In this document: positions 8,317 through 16,034 of the stretch, piece by piece
Layout: the number at the start of each line of letters is the position of its first letter
Numbering within the stretch: the first letter of the stretch is position 1
Source: JAWWOL01 sp963797535
GTDB lineage: Bacteria; Actinomycetota; Actinomycetes; JAWWOL01
Direction of reading: 5' to 3'
NCBI GenBank assembly: GCA_963797535.1
Contig: CAWCPQ010000001.1
Span: forward strand, 1,302,001-1,366,000
Length of the DNA: 64,000 bases
Notes under the pieces: model-generated
Told to the model about the DNA's origin: nothing
Seen by the model: only the letters and a program-made list of their open reading frames with translations
The model's database searches: none
Made by a program: the position numbers and the translations under genes

Positions 8317-9726
8317 CTAGGAGGATGCGTTCAACGTGCTGGCGATCGACGTGTCGGCGGACTTGGCTGCGGTAGCCGCGTCCGTACCGTTCGCGATCTT
8401 GGAGAACATGCCCTGCAGTACCCCGCTGGACTCCACATTGCTCCAGTTCGGGGCAATCGGCACGAACCAGGTGCGGGTCGCTGCCAGCTTGACCGCGGGG
8501 TCAGCCTTGGCGATGGCCACCTGCTTGGTGTTGTTCGGGATCGCGCCGGCCCTGGCGATGATGCCCATCGACACCGTGCCGGTGTAGGCCTTGATCCAGG
8601 CCCACGCTGCAGCCTGGTTGGCGCTCTTGGCCGGTACGGCGAGGTCGGAACCACCGACGAACGACGGCATCACGTTGGTCGACGTCGGGTTGGCAGCGCT
8701 CGGCATCGCGAAGACGCCCAGCTTGGTCGCCAGCGCGGGGTTGCCGCCCTTGTCCTTGGGACCGGACACGACGCCCTGCTCCCAGCCGTTGCCGTAGATC
8801 ATCGCGATGTTGCCGGTTGCCATGGCCGCGTCCTGCTTGGCCTCGTCACCGTTCGGGTCCGCCTTGCTGTACTTCTTGACCAGCGTCTGCCACTTGCCCA
8901 GCGCAGCGGCCTGCGACTCGTACTGTGCCGCCCACTTGTCGCCGCTCTCGGTGGCGATCTGGAAGTTGGCGTCGGCGTCAGCGGCGTAAGCCGTACCGAA
9001 GTACCAGTACTTGCCGGGGACGTAGAACGCCGAGAAGTTCGACGTGGTGCCCAGCTTGGTCTCGAGCTTGTCCAGGTCCGCCGTCAGCTGGGCGTAGGTG
9101 GTCGGCGCTGCCGTGATGCCCGCCTGGGCGAACATGTCCTTGCGGTAGATCACGACCCGGGTGCCTGCGTAGTAGGGGACGCACCACAGCTTGCCCTGGT
9201 AGGTGCAGGAGGTGGTGAGACCGCTCAGCCAGGTGTCGGAGTTGTCGAACGACGCCTTCTGGGCCGTCGCGTCGGTGAGGGCACCGCCGGCGATCCACTT
9301 GGTGGTCTGGCTGTTGCCGAACTCGACCACGTCCGGAGCCTGGCCACCGTTGATCGCCGCCGTCAGCTTGTCCTGGTAGGTGCCCCAGGACTGGTACTGG
9401 ACGTCAGCGGTGCAACCGGGAACCGCGGTGGCGAACTGAGTGTTCGCCGACTTCACCGCGGCCGGCCAGCCGGTCTGAGCGTCGCTCATCAGCCAGACGG
9501 TCAGCTTGCCGTTGGCGCACTTGGCACCGCTGGCCGAGCCGCCGCCGGTGGTGGCTGCGGCACCGCCGGCCGACGTTGCCGCCGCCGGCGCTGACGTTGC
9601 CGCTGCTGTTGTCGCTGCTGCGCCGGTGGTGGTCGATCCGGCGCTGGGGGAGCTGGAGCTGCTTCCACACGCGGTTGCGGTCAAGGCGACCGCAATACCG
9701 ACGGATGCTACGTAACGAGCTTTCAC
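8317..9726 (-). CDS. dasA: Sugar-binding lipoprotein of the das ABC importer
   Basis: 469-aa solute-binding protein. The N-terminus KARYVASVGIAVALTATAC is a lipoprotein signal with Cys near residue 20, followed by a Ser/Ala/Thr-rich linker. The mature part has the family-1 sugar-binding pattern: KLTVWLMSDAQTGWPAAV, PDVVEFGNSQTTKW and WCVPYYAGTRVVIYRKDMF. The GTG at 9726 is chosen because GAGGAGGAG lies just upstream; the longer reading frame would add a non-hydrophobic head. Two dre-type operators stand 64-101 bases upstream. Position and operators point to chitobiose/GlcNAc as ligand. Confidence 0.9.
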   Translation of the reverse strand: MKARYVASVGIAVALTATACGSSSSSPSAGSTTTGAAATTAAATSAPAAATSAGGAAATTGGGSASGAKCANGKLTVWLMSDAQTGWPAAVKSANTQFATAVPGCTADVQYQSWGTYQDKLTAAINGGQAPDVVEFGNSQTTKWIAGGALTDATAQKASFDNSDTWLSGLTTSCTYQGKLWCVPYYAGTRVVIYRKDMFAQAGITAAPTTYAQLTADLDKLETKLGTTSNFSAFYVPGKYWYFGTAYAADADANFQIATESGDKWAAQYESQAAALGKWQTLVKKYSKADPNGDEAKQDAAMATGNIAMIYGNGWEQGVVSGPKDKGGNPALATKLGVFAMPSAANPTSTNVMPSFVGGSDLAVPAKSANQAAAWAWIKAYTGTVSMGIIARAGAIPNNTKQVAIAKADPAVKLAATRTWFVPIAPNWSNVESSGVLQGMFSKIANGTDAATAAKSADTSIASTLNASS

Positions 9727-9789
9727 GCCACTCCTCCTCGGGAGTTTCCGGCCGGTCCCGTTTGCGCGTCGCCCGGGTGCCTCGGACCG

Positions 9790-9805
9790 ATTGGTGTAGA
9801 CCAAT
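9790..9805. promoter_or_regulatory. DasR-type operator 1 upstream of dasA
   Basis: ATTGGTGTAGACCAAT has perfect six-base half-sites (ATTGGT and ACCAAT) around GTAG. It matches the dre pattern and sits in the dasA/dasR divergent region, 64 bases upstream of the dasA start. Confidence 0.85.
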
Positions 9806-9811
9806 TGCGAC

Positions 9812-9827
9812 AGTGGCATAGACCAAT
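9812..9827. promoter_or_regulatory. DasR-type operator 2 upstream of dasA
   Basis: AGTGGCATAGACCAAT is the second dre-like site. Its centre is 22 bases from that of the first, two helical turns, allowing repressor dimers on the same DNA face. Confidence 0.8.
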
Positions 9828-9949
9828 GTGGGTGTCAAGGCTCCCATGTACCAGTTACGTTACGTCTCGCCACGCCCGCCGTCCTGGTTAGGCCGGAACC
9901 CCTGGACGTGGCACGATGACAGCCCACCGTGATGCAGGAGCCAGGTGCC

Positions 9950-10714
9950 GTGACCGCTCTTCTTGACGCCCCAAGCCCGGACGACAGCACCGCGGCCTCA
10001 GCAGCCAGAGTGCCCAAGTACTACGTGCTCAAGCGGGCGCTGCTGGAGATGACGGAGCAGCTCGCACCGGGGAGTCCCGTACCCCCGGAGCGCACTCTTG
10101 CGCTGACGTTCGACACGTCACGAACCACGGTGCGGCAGGCATTGCAGGAGCTCGTCATCGAGGGCCGGCTCACCCGGATCCAGGGCAAGGGCACGTTCGT
10201 CGCACAGCCCAAGCTGGCCATGGCGCTGGAGATGACCGGCTTCACCGAGAGCGTCCGGGCGCAGGGTCTGGAGCCAGCGTCCAAGGTGCTCGACATCGGC
10301 TACGTGGCCGCCGACGAGGAGCTCGCCGAACGCCTCGCCATCAAGGTCGGGTCCCGGGTGCTGCGGATCGAGCGACTGCGGATGGCCAACGGCGAGCCGA
10401 TGGCGATCGAGGTCACCCACCTGTCCGCGAAGCGGTTTCCCGGCCTGCGCAAACGGTTCGAGCGCGCCCCGTCCCTCTACTCGGCGCTCCAGGACGAGTA
10501 CGGGGTCCAGCTCGCCGAGGCGGTCGAGACGATCGAGACCGCACCCTGTCCGCCGCGGGAAGCCGAGCTGCTGGGCACCGACGTCGGCCTGCCCCTGCTG
10601 CTGCTGTCCCGGCACAGCCTCGACGAGCACGGCGAGCCGATCGAGTTCGCCAAGTCGATGTACCGCGGAGACCGCTACAAGTTCGTCGCGCGTCTGCAAC
10701 GTCCGCAGTCCTGA
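9950..10714 (+). CDS. dasR: GntR/HutC-family repressor DasR
   Basis: 254-aa regulator. The N-terminal winged helix (PPERTLALTFDTSRTTVRQA, then ELVIEGRLTRIQGKGTFVA) is followed by a UTRA effector domain with RVLRIERLRMANGEPMAIE and a C-terminus YRGDRYKFVARLQRP. It closely resembles Streptomyces DasR as I recall it. In that regulator GlcN-6-phosphate and related metabolites release DNA. The GTG at 9950 is preferred because AGGAG at 9936-9940 is well spaced; starts at 9929 and 9932 are possible. It should repress dasA-operon, murQ and nagA through the four dre sites. Confidence 0.92.
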   Translation: MTALLDAPSPDDSTAASAARVPKYYVLKRALLEMTEQLAPGSPVPPERTLALTFDTSRTTVRQALQELVIEGRLTRIQGKGTFVAQPKLAMALEMTGFTESVRAQGLEPASKVLDIGYVAADEELAERLAIKVGSRVLRIERLRMANGEPMAIEVTHLSAKRFPGLRKRFERAPSLYSALQDEYGVQLAEAVETIETAPCPPREAELLGTDVGLPLLLLSRHSLDEHGEPIEFAKSMYRGDRYKFVARLQRPQS

Positions 10715-10733
10715 CCCGACCTAGTGTGGTCGG

Positions 10734-11114
10734 ATGACATCCGAGCGCAAGCCCCGCCTGCGCCCCATCTCCGCCAACACGATCGCCAACAACGTCTCGG
10801 CGGACGAGGGCGTCTCCGAGGCTGAGCTGCTGTCGCGGCTCGAGGCCGCGCTCGCCGCCTTGCCTGCGGAGGAGCGCGCGGCAGCCGTCGTCGCGTTCGG
10901 GCTCGGCGAGGGCAGTGCTGGCGTGGCGGTCGAGCTCGACCTCGAGACCCAGGACGCTGAGGCCCTCTCTCGCAGCGCGCTGCAGCTGCTGCGGGCCGCC
11001 TTGGCCGACATCGACACCGACACGGCCGGCCCGGATGCCGCCACGTTCGGCGAGATGACGTCGCGACGCCGCCATCGCAACGTGCGTCCCGGTGACCAGC
11101 TCGACCGGCACTGA
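10734..11114 (+). CDS. Hypothetical protein, weakly sigma-region-4-like
   Basis: 126-aa protein with no clear family. A central helical stretch, ELLSRLEAALAALPAEERAAAV, resembles the first helices of sigma-70 region 4, and a Gly/Ser/Glu-rich turn follows; a proper recognition helix is not evident. The C-terminus is basic (SRRRHRNVRP). It follows dasR by 19 bases on the same strand and could be co-transcribed. Codon use is typical for the window, so it is probably real. Confidence 0.55.
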   Translation: MTSERKPRLRPISANTIANNVSADEGVSEAELLSRLEAALAALPAEERAAAVVAFGLGEGSAGVAVELDLETQDAEALSRSALQLLRAALADIDTDTAGPDAATFGEMTSRRRHRNVRPGDQLDRH

Positions 11115-11121
11115 CAAACCC

Positions 11122-11742
11122 TCAGCCGAGCAGCACCCGCACGCCGGTGGTCACCATCACCACCGCCACGAACCCATCGAGCCAGCGCCAGGCTCCCGGC
11201 CGGCTCAGCCGGTGCGTCAGCAGCCGTGCGCCGAAGCCCAGACCGGTGAACCACAACACGCTGCCGAGCGCTGCGCCGGCGCCGAACCACCAGGGCTGAC
11301 CGCCCTGGCGGGTGTGCGCCACCGACCCCAGGAGCACGACCGTGTCGAGGTAGACGCCAGGGTTGAGCCACGTCAGCGCGAGGGTGGCTCCCAGTGCAGC
11401 CGTCAGCGGGATCGCCTGCGGTTCGTCAGCTTCCGGCAGCACCGCCGGTCGCAGAGCCCTCCGAGCGGCGAGGGTCCCGTACCCGAGCAGGAACGCCGCA
11501 CCGACCCAGCGAATCACTCTCAGCAGGTCTGGCCGCCCGTCGAGCGCCACGCCTGCCCCTGCAACGCCCACCGCGATGAGCACCACGTCCGAGGCGGCAC
11601 AAATGGCGACGACCGGGAGCACGTGCTGGCGTAGCAGGCCGACTCGCAGGACGTAGGCGTTCTGCGCACCGATCACCACGATCAGCGACAGTCCGAACAG
11701 CAAGCCCGCAAGGGCGGCACCGGTGGTCGCGGACAGCTGCAT
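11122..11742 (-). CDS. lysE: LysE/ArgO-family basic amino acid exporter
   Basis: 206-aa membrane protein with about six hydrophobic segments. The family N-terminal signature GLSLIVVIGAQNAYVLRVGL and the mid-protein ALTWLNPGVYLDTVVLLGS are both present. It is expected to export lysine and/or arginine. It is divergent from a LysG-type regulator gene 69 bases away, the standard arrangement for this exporter, where the regulator activates lysE when basic amino acids accumulate. Whether Lys or Arg is preferred cannot be told from sequence. Confidence 0.9.
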   Translation of the reverse strand: MQLSATTGAALAGLLFGLSLIVVIGAQNAYVLRVGLLRQHVLPVVAICAASDVVLIAVGVAGAGVALDGRPDLLRVIRWVGAAFLLGYGTLAARRALRPAVLPEADEPQAIPLTAALGATLALTWLNPGVYLDTVVLLGSVAHTRQGGQPWWFGAGAALGSVLWFTGLGFGARLLTHRLSRPGAWRWLDGFVAVVMVTTGVRVLLG

Positions 11743-11811
11743 GTGACCGACGCTAGTGATCCGTCGCTCGATCCCCCAGCTAAGGATTCTTGGCTGTCAT
11801 TAGCATGACTT

Positions 11812-12693
11812 ATGGTCACTCCCGATCCTGCCCAGCTCGAGGCGCTCAGCGCTGCCGTCGCCGAGGGCACCTTCGAGGCGGCAGCCAAGGTGCTCCACGT
11901 CACGCCGTCCGCGGTCAGCCAGCGCATCAAAGCCCTGGAGACCAGCGTGGGACGCGTACTCCTGATCCGCAGCAAGCCGATCGAGCCCACGCAGGCCGGT
12001 CAGGTGCTGGTGCGGCTGGCTCGGCAGCTGCGCGTGCTGGGCGATGACGTGGCGGCCGAGCTCGGCGATCACCTGACAACCGGGCGGGCGATGCCGCTCG
12101 CCGTGAACGCTGACAGCCTGAGCACGTGGGTGCTGCCGGCCCTGGCGGCCGTACCGCCGCCGCTGGTGTTCGACCTGCACCGCGAGGACCAGGACCGTAC
12201 CGCCGAGCTGTTGCGCGCCGGGACGGTCATGGGCGCCGTGACAGCGGAGCGGACCGCGGTGCCCGGCTGCACCGTCGAGCGGCTCGGCGCGATGCACTAC
12301 CGCCCGGTGGCGGCGCCCGACTACGTCAGCCGGTGGTTCCCGGACGGGGTCACGGCCGCGGCACTGGCGGTCGCGCCGGTCGTGGTGTACGACCGCAACG
12401 ACCGGCTGCAGGACCGTTACCTGCAGCGACGCAGCCGACGCCCGCTCAACCCGCCACGGCACTACGTGCCAGGGTCCGCCGACTTTGCCCTGGCAGTGCG
12501 GCTCGGGCTCGGCTGGGGGATGCTGCCCGACCTGCAGACCCGTTCGGGTGGCGACAACGCCGGCCTGGTCGACCTGGACCCACGCGGCGAGGTCGACATC
12601 CACCTGTACTGGCAGCAGTGGAAGCTGCGATCGGCGGCACTGGACACGGTGGCCGCTGCGCTGCGATCCGCCGCGCAGCGCTCGCTCGTCTGA
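11812..12693 (+). CDS. lysG: LysR-type regulator of lysine/arginine export (LysG/ArgP)
   Basis: 293-aa regulator. The N-terminal helix-turn-helix includes EGTFEAAAKVLHVTPSAVSQ and RIKALETSVGRVLLIRSKP, the ArgP/LysG pattern; the C-terminal part is a periplasmic-binding-like effector domain ending VDIHLYWQQWKLRS. ATG at 11812 has no Shine-Dalgarno sequence, but a TAGCAT element at 11801-11806 would start transcription at or near the A of ATG, so a leaderless mRNA is likely. It controls the divergent lysE. Confidence 0.88.
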   Translation: MVTPDPAQLEALSAAVAEGTFEAAAKVLHVTPSAVSQRIKALETSVGRVLLIRSKPIEPTQAGQVLVRLARQLRVLGDDVAAELGDHLTTGRAMPLAVNADSLSTWVLPALAAVPPPLVFDLHREDQDRTAELLRAGTVMGAVTAERTAVPGCTVERLGAMHYRPVAAPDYVSRWFPDGVTAAALAVAPVVVYDRNDRLQDRYLQRRSRRPLNPPRHYVPGSADFALAVRLGLGWGMLPDLQTRSGGDNAGLVDLDPRGEVDIHLYWQQWKLRSAALDTVAAALRSAAQRSLV

Positions 12694-12709
12694 GCCGGAA
12701 AACACGAGC

Positions 12710-12730
12710 GCCCCGGACAATGTCCGGGGC
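12710..12730. terminator. Terminator hairpin after lysG
   Basis: GCCCCGGACA and its exact complement TGTCCGGGGC are separated by a single A, forming a GC-rich stem whose real loop is probably seven bases. It begins 17 bases after the lysG stop. No U-tract follows. Confidence 0.75.
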
Positions 12731-12770
12731 GGTCATGCGCCGAACCCGCCAGGTCGCCTCGCGGCGCATA

Positions 12771-12850
12771 GTCGCTCTGGGCGACAAAGGTTGGGACCGG
12801 GGGCCATGGAACGAGTCGGCAAGACACCTTTCGGTGCCTACGCGCCCCCG
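12771..12850 (+). other. Unassigned intergenic segment with consistent stem-loops (possible structured RNA)
   Basis: The 322-base gap between lysG and the next gene holds no convincing ORF. On the plus strand it contains GTCGC/GCGAC around TCTGG (12771-12785), GGT/ACC around TGGG (12789-12798), and an outer GGGGGC/GCCCCC helix (12799-12804 with 12844-12849) enclosing a CACC/GGTG hairpin with TTTC loop (12825-12836). Signature bases of the riboswitch classes I know are absent. It may be a 5' leader of the membrane-protein gene or chance structure in GC-rich DNA. Confidence 0.3.
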
Positions 12851-13015
12851 CTGTAGACGGTGACGCGATGGGTTAACGATACGCCACCAGCCACGGCCCC
12901 GCATCCGCCACCCGCCGTTGAGCGCGTGCTGGAAAGGACGCCACCCGGACGTTAAGCGACTCGCTCCGTACGCCGAGATGGGACAGGTCAGACCGGACGA
13001 CGACGGAGTTCCGCC

Positions 13016-13612
13016 TTGCCCTCATGGACGTCCTCTCCCCTCATCCGGCTGCGTGCCGCCCTGATCGCGCAAGCGGTGATCACGGGTGCGCTCGCGGTCG
13101 GGCCGCTCGGGGTGGACCGGTTCCTGCCGTTCGTCGCCGGGATCGCGGCCGGGTCCGCACTCCTCGCCTGGTTCGTCGCGACTGCCACCCGCTCGGCGTG
13201 GCTGATGACGCTCGGTTTCGAGGTTTTCGCGGTCGCCGTTGGCGCTGCCGGAGCGGCCAAGGGTGAGTACGTCCCCGGCTCGCTCGTCGCTGTCGCCGTG
13301 ATCGTCCTGCTGGTGCTGCCGTCCGGCCGTGCCCTGTTCCCCGCCGCCGCCGCCGCCGGGACCAGCCACCAGGCCCCGGTACGGCTGACGCCACCACCGG
13401 TCGTCGCAGCCGTACCCGCTCCGCCTGCCCTTCCGCCCAGCGCGCCGCCGCCCACCGCGCCTGTGCTGCCGCCGGGACTGCTGGTCGCCGCGTCCACGGC
13501 TGGCGTCCCGACGCTGCCTCCCCCGCCGCTGATGCCGCTCCCGCCGGTGGCGCCCGCCCCGATGCCGTCCGTCCGTGGCGGCTTCTCGGGCAACATCCTG
13601 CCTCGGCGCTAG
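13016..13612 (+). CDS. Membrane protein with proline-rich tail
   Basis: 198-aa protein of unknown function. Residues about 10-105 hold four hydrophobic segments (for instance LIAQAVITGALAVGPLGV and SLVAVAVIVLLVLPSGRAL). The remaining 85 residues are Pro/Ala-rich (PPPTAPVLPPGLLV, PPPPLMPLPPVAPAP) and should be disordered. The TTG start at 13016 has GGAG nine bases upstream; no better start is present. The four-segment part resembles small actinobacterial membrane proteins of unknown role. Confidence 0.65.
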   Translation: MPSWTSSPLIRLRAALIAQAVITGALAVGPLGVDRFLPFVAGIAAGSALLAWFVATATRSAWLMTLGFEVFAVAVGAAGAAKGEYVPGSLVAVAVIVLLVLPSGRALFPAAAAAGTSHQAPVRLTPPPVVAAVPAPPALPPSAPPPTAPVLPPGLLVAASTAGVPTLPPPPLMPLPPVAPAPMPSVRGGFSGNILPRR

Positions 13613-13632
13613 CCGTTCGGGCGCCGAGCCGG

Positions 13633-13680
13633 AGTGTTGGCGCTCAAGTGCACGTTTTCCGTCACCTCAGCGCCAACACT
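13633..13680. terminator. Long-loop inverted repeat between convergent genes
   Basis: AGTGTTGGCGCT (13633-13644) and AGCGCCAACACT (13669-13680) are perfect 12-base complements separated by 24 bases. It lies between the convergent membrane protein and ROK kinase genes and could end transcription from both sides. Confidence 0.5.
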
Positions 13681-13709
13681 TCCCCCGTGGCGCCGCGACC
13701 GAGCCAGCG

Positions 13710-14483
13710 TCAGGACTTCTGCGCAGCCCACAACGTGATGCCACCGCGCAGTCCGGCGCTGTTGTCGACCAGCGTCACATCGTCGGCGAGCGCGAGCTTG
13801 ACCTTCTCCGAGTTGCCGCCGCCGATCCACAGGTGGTCGAAGAACAGCAGCGCCCGGAGCACACCGATGGTCTCCTCGACCCGCTTGTTCCACTTCTTGC
13901 TGCCGAGCTGCTCGCGGGCCGCCTCGCCGACGTACTCGTTGTACGTCATCCCGCCCAGCAGCGGGTGGTGTGCGAGCTCGAGGTGCGGCGTCAGCACGCC
14001 GTCCTCGAAGATCGCGCTGCCGACCCCCGTACCCAGCGTGATCACCAGCTCGACGCCCTTGCCGCTGACGACCGCTGACCCCTGCATGTCGGCGTCGTTC
14101 GCCAGCCGGGTCGGCTTGCCAAGCGCCTTGTCCAGAGCCTCGGCCAGCGGGTAGCGGTCCCACTGCTTGACCAGCTCGGGGAGCACCTTGGTGCCGGGGC
14201 CGCCCTTGGTGACGAAGTGCGGCGCCGAGAGCACCATGCCGCCCCGGACGTAGCCAGGGAAGCCGGCCGAGATCCGTTCGTAGCCGGACAGCTGGCCGGC
14301 CAGCGCGACCAGCTCGGCGACCATCTGGTCCGGCCCCACGGGATAGGTCGTCCCAACCCGGACCCGCTCCCCGACCAGCGAGCCGGAGACGTCGAGGACC
14401 GCAGCCTTGAGGCCGGTGCCGCCGATGTCGAACGCGAGCGTCAGCGGTCCCGCGTGCAGCGCCGGGCCAGGGTTCGGAGTCAT
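13710..14483 (-). CDS. ROK-family sugar kinase (polyphosphate glucokinase-like)
   Basis: 257-aa kinase with FDIGGTGLKAAVLD (phosphate 1), RLANDADMQG with the catalytic Asp, and ITLGTGVGSAIFEDG (phosphate 2). The zinc-binding CxCGxxGC motif of ordinary ROK repressors and kinases is missing, as in actinobacterial polyphosphate/ATP glucokinases, whose length it matches. Glucose is the most likely substrate; the phosphoryl donor cannot be decided by eye. Its start codon overlaps the stop of the upstream phosphatase gene (ATGA at 14480-14483). Confidence 0.8.
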   Translation of the reverse strand: MTPNPGPALHAGPLTLAFDIGGTGLKAAVLDVSGSLVGERVRVGTTYPVGPDQMVAELVALAGQLSGYERISAGFPGYVRGGMVLSAPHFVTKGGPGTKVLPELVKQWDRYPLAEALDKALGKPTRLANDADMQGSAVVSGKGVELVITLGTGVGSAIFEDGVLTPHLELAHHPLLGGMTYNEYVGEAAREQLGSKKWNKRVEETIGVLRALLFFDHLWIGGGNSEKVKLALADDVTLVDNSAGLRGGITLWAAQKS

Positions 14484-15085
14484 GTGAGCCTCTCGGTGAC
14501 GGTGGGGTCGAGGTTCCAGCGGGTGATCACAGGGTGCCCATGCTCATCTCCGAGCACACTCACCGACCCCGGGTCCAGGGCGAGACTGGCGCCGCCGGCC
14601 GGCGGAAGGCCGAGCCAGCAGGCGCTCAGGATCCGGATCAGGTGGCCGTGCGCGACGACGGCGACGTCGCCATCGGTGAGGGCTGCCCGAATGCGTACGA
14701 GGGCACTCGCCGCGCGCGCGAACACCTCCTGCAGGGTCTCCCCCGGCGTGGCACCTGGCGGGATCGTTGCGGTCCAGATCGACCAGTCCGGCCCCTCGAC
14801 CGCCCGGATCTCGGCGGTGGTCCGGCCCTCGTAGCCGCCGTAGTCCCACTCGGCCAGCCGCTCGTCGATCACCAGCGGCCCGAGACCGGCCAGCTCGGCA
14901 GTGCGCCTGGCCCGCTCCCTGGGGCTGACGAGGACCAGCGCGAACGGATGGCTGCCCACCAGCCGGGCTGCGTGAGCGGCCTGTGCCTCGCCCTCGGCAG
15001 TGAGGGGCAGGTCGGTGTGGCCGGTGTGCTTGCGCAGCCGGCTCCACTCGGTGTCGCCGTGGCGGAGCAGGACAACCTCGGCCAT
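14480..15085 (-). CDS. Histidine phosphatase (phosphoglycerate-mutase-like) family protein
   Basis: 201-aa enzyme with the catalytic LLRHGDTEWS motif at residues 6-15, the second Arg in SPRERARRTAELAG, the acid residue in LAEWDYGGYEG and the second His in VVAHGHLIRIL. All four parts of the phosphate pocket are present. The substrate is unknown; coupling to the downstream ROK kinase suggests sugar phosphates. ATG at 15085 starts directly with the beta-strand leading to the RHG motif; the longer frame to 15472 crosses the divergent gene's promoter. Confidence 0.85.
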   Translation of the reverse strand: MAEVVLLRHGDTEWSRLRKHTGHTDLPLTAEGEAQAAHAARLVGSHPFALVLVSPRERARRTAELAGLGPLVIDERLAEWDYGGYEGRTTAEIRAVEGPDWSIWTATIPPGATPGETLQEVFARAASALVRIRAALTDGDVAVVAHGHLIRILSACWLGLPPAGGASLALDPGSVSVLGDEHGHPVITRWNLDPTVTERLT

Positions 15086-15131
15086 GCTGCTCCCTTCTCG
15101 TACCGGACACGGCTGCGACCCTATCGGGGCC

Positions 15132-15944
15132 ATGTGTTTGACTCGCCGCGTGACCGACCCGAACGCAGCCTTGATCGATCTTCGCGAGATGTCCATCTTC
15201 ACCGGCACCCGTACCTTCCTTGTCACCGACCTGACATGGACCGTTCGTTGCGGCGAACGCTGGGCGTTGCTCGGGCCCAACGGCGCCGGCAAGTCGACGA
15301 TCCTGTCGGTCGCCGGCGCCACCCGGCACCCGAGCGCCGGAGTCGCCGAGGTGCTGGGGCGGCGGCTCGGACGCACCGACCTGCGGGAGCTGCGGACGCA
15401 CATCGGGGTGGTCGACCACGCGCTGCGCATCCCGCCGGGCCTCGACGCCGTCGACGTCGTCCTCACCGGCATCAGCGGGACGGTGCAGACGCTGGTCGAG
15501 GGCTACACCCCGGCGCAGCGGTCGCGGGCGATGGAGCTGCTGCTGCTGCTGGGCTGTGCCGATCTGCTCGACCGGGGCGTACGCACGTGGTCCCACGGCG
15601 AGAAGGCGCGGGTACGGATCGCGCGGGCCATGATCGGGCGTCCGTCGCTGCTGCTCCTCGACGAGCCGGCCAGCGGCCTGGACCTGCCGGGGCGCGAGGA
15701 CCTGATGGCCGCGATCGACGAGGTGGTCGCGGCCAACCCGACGCTCGGCATCGTGCTGGTGACGCACCACCTGGAGGAGCTGCCGCGCTCGATCGACCAC
15801 GCGCTGCTGCTGGCCGACAGCCGGGAGGTGGCCAGCGGGCCGGTCGCCGAGGTGCTCACCGACGCGCACGTCTCCGCATGCTTCGGCCGGCCCATCTCGG
15901 TGCGCCGCCACGAGGGTCGTTGGACGGCAACAGCGCTGCGCTGA
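15132..15944 (+). CDS. ABC transporter ATP-binding protein
   Basis: 270-aa ATPase. Walker A is LLGPNGAGKST, the signature is WSHGEKARVRIARA (SHGEK in place of LSGGQ), Walker B is LLLLDEP and the switch His is in LVTHHLEEL. This variant signature is typical of YlmA/ModF-like stand-alone ATPases that act without obvious permease neighbours, and none are present here. ATG at 15132 or GTG at 15150 may be the start; neither has a clear ribosome site, so a leaderless message is possible. It diverges from the phosphatase gene. Confidence 0.85.
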   Translation: MCLTRRVTDPNAALIDLREMSIFTGTRTFLVTDLTWTVRCGERWALLGPNGAGKSTILSVAGATRHPSAGVAEVLGRRLGRTDLRELRTHIGVVDHALRIPPGLDAVDVVLTGISGTVQTLVEGYTPAQRSRAMELLLLLGCADLLDRGVRTWSHGEKARVRIARAMIGRPSLLLLDEPASGLDLPGREDLMAAIDEVVAANPTLGIVLVTHHLEELPRSIDHALLLADSREVASGPVAEVLTDAHVSACFGRPISVRRHEGRWTATALR

Positions 15945-16034
15945 CCGGGCGCCCGCTCGTCCACAGGCGCTGATTTCGTCCACAGCGTTGTCGCGATCGC
16001 GGGCGGTGTCGGGGCAGGGTGATAGACCCTTGCC

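Noticed and set aside
10734..11114. A true sigma factor
   Set aside because: Only a short similarity to region 4 helices; no region 2 and no recognition helix.
12771..12850. Known riboswitch (c-di-AMP ydaO, TPP, SAM, cobalamin, glycine) or T-box before the 13016 gene
   Set aside because: The conserved signature bases of these classes that I could check by eye are absent; only generic stems remain.
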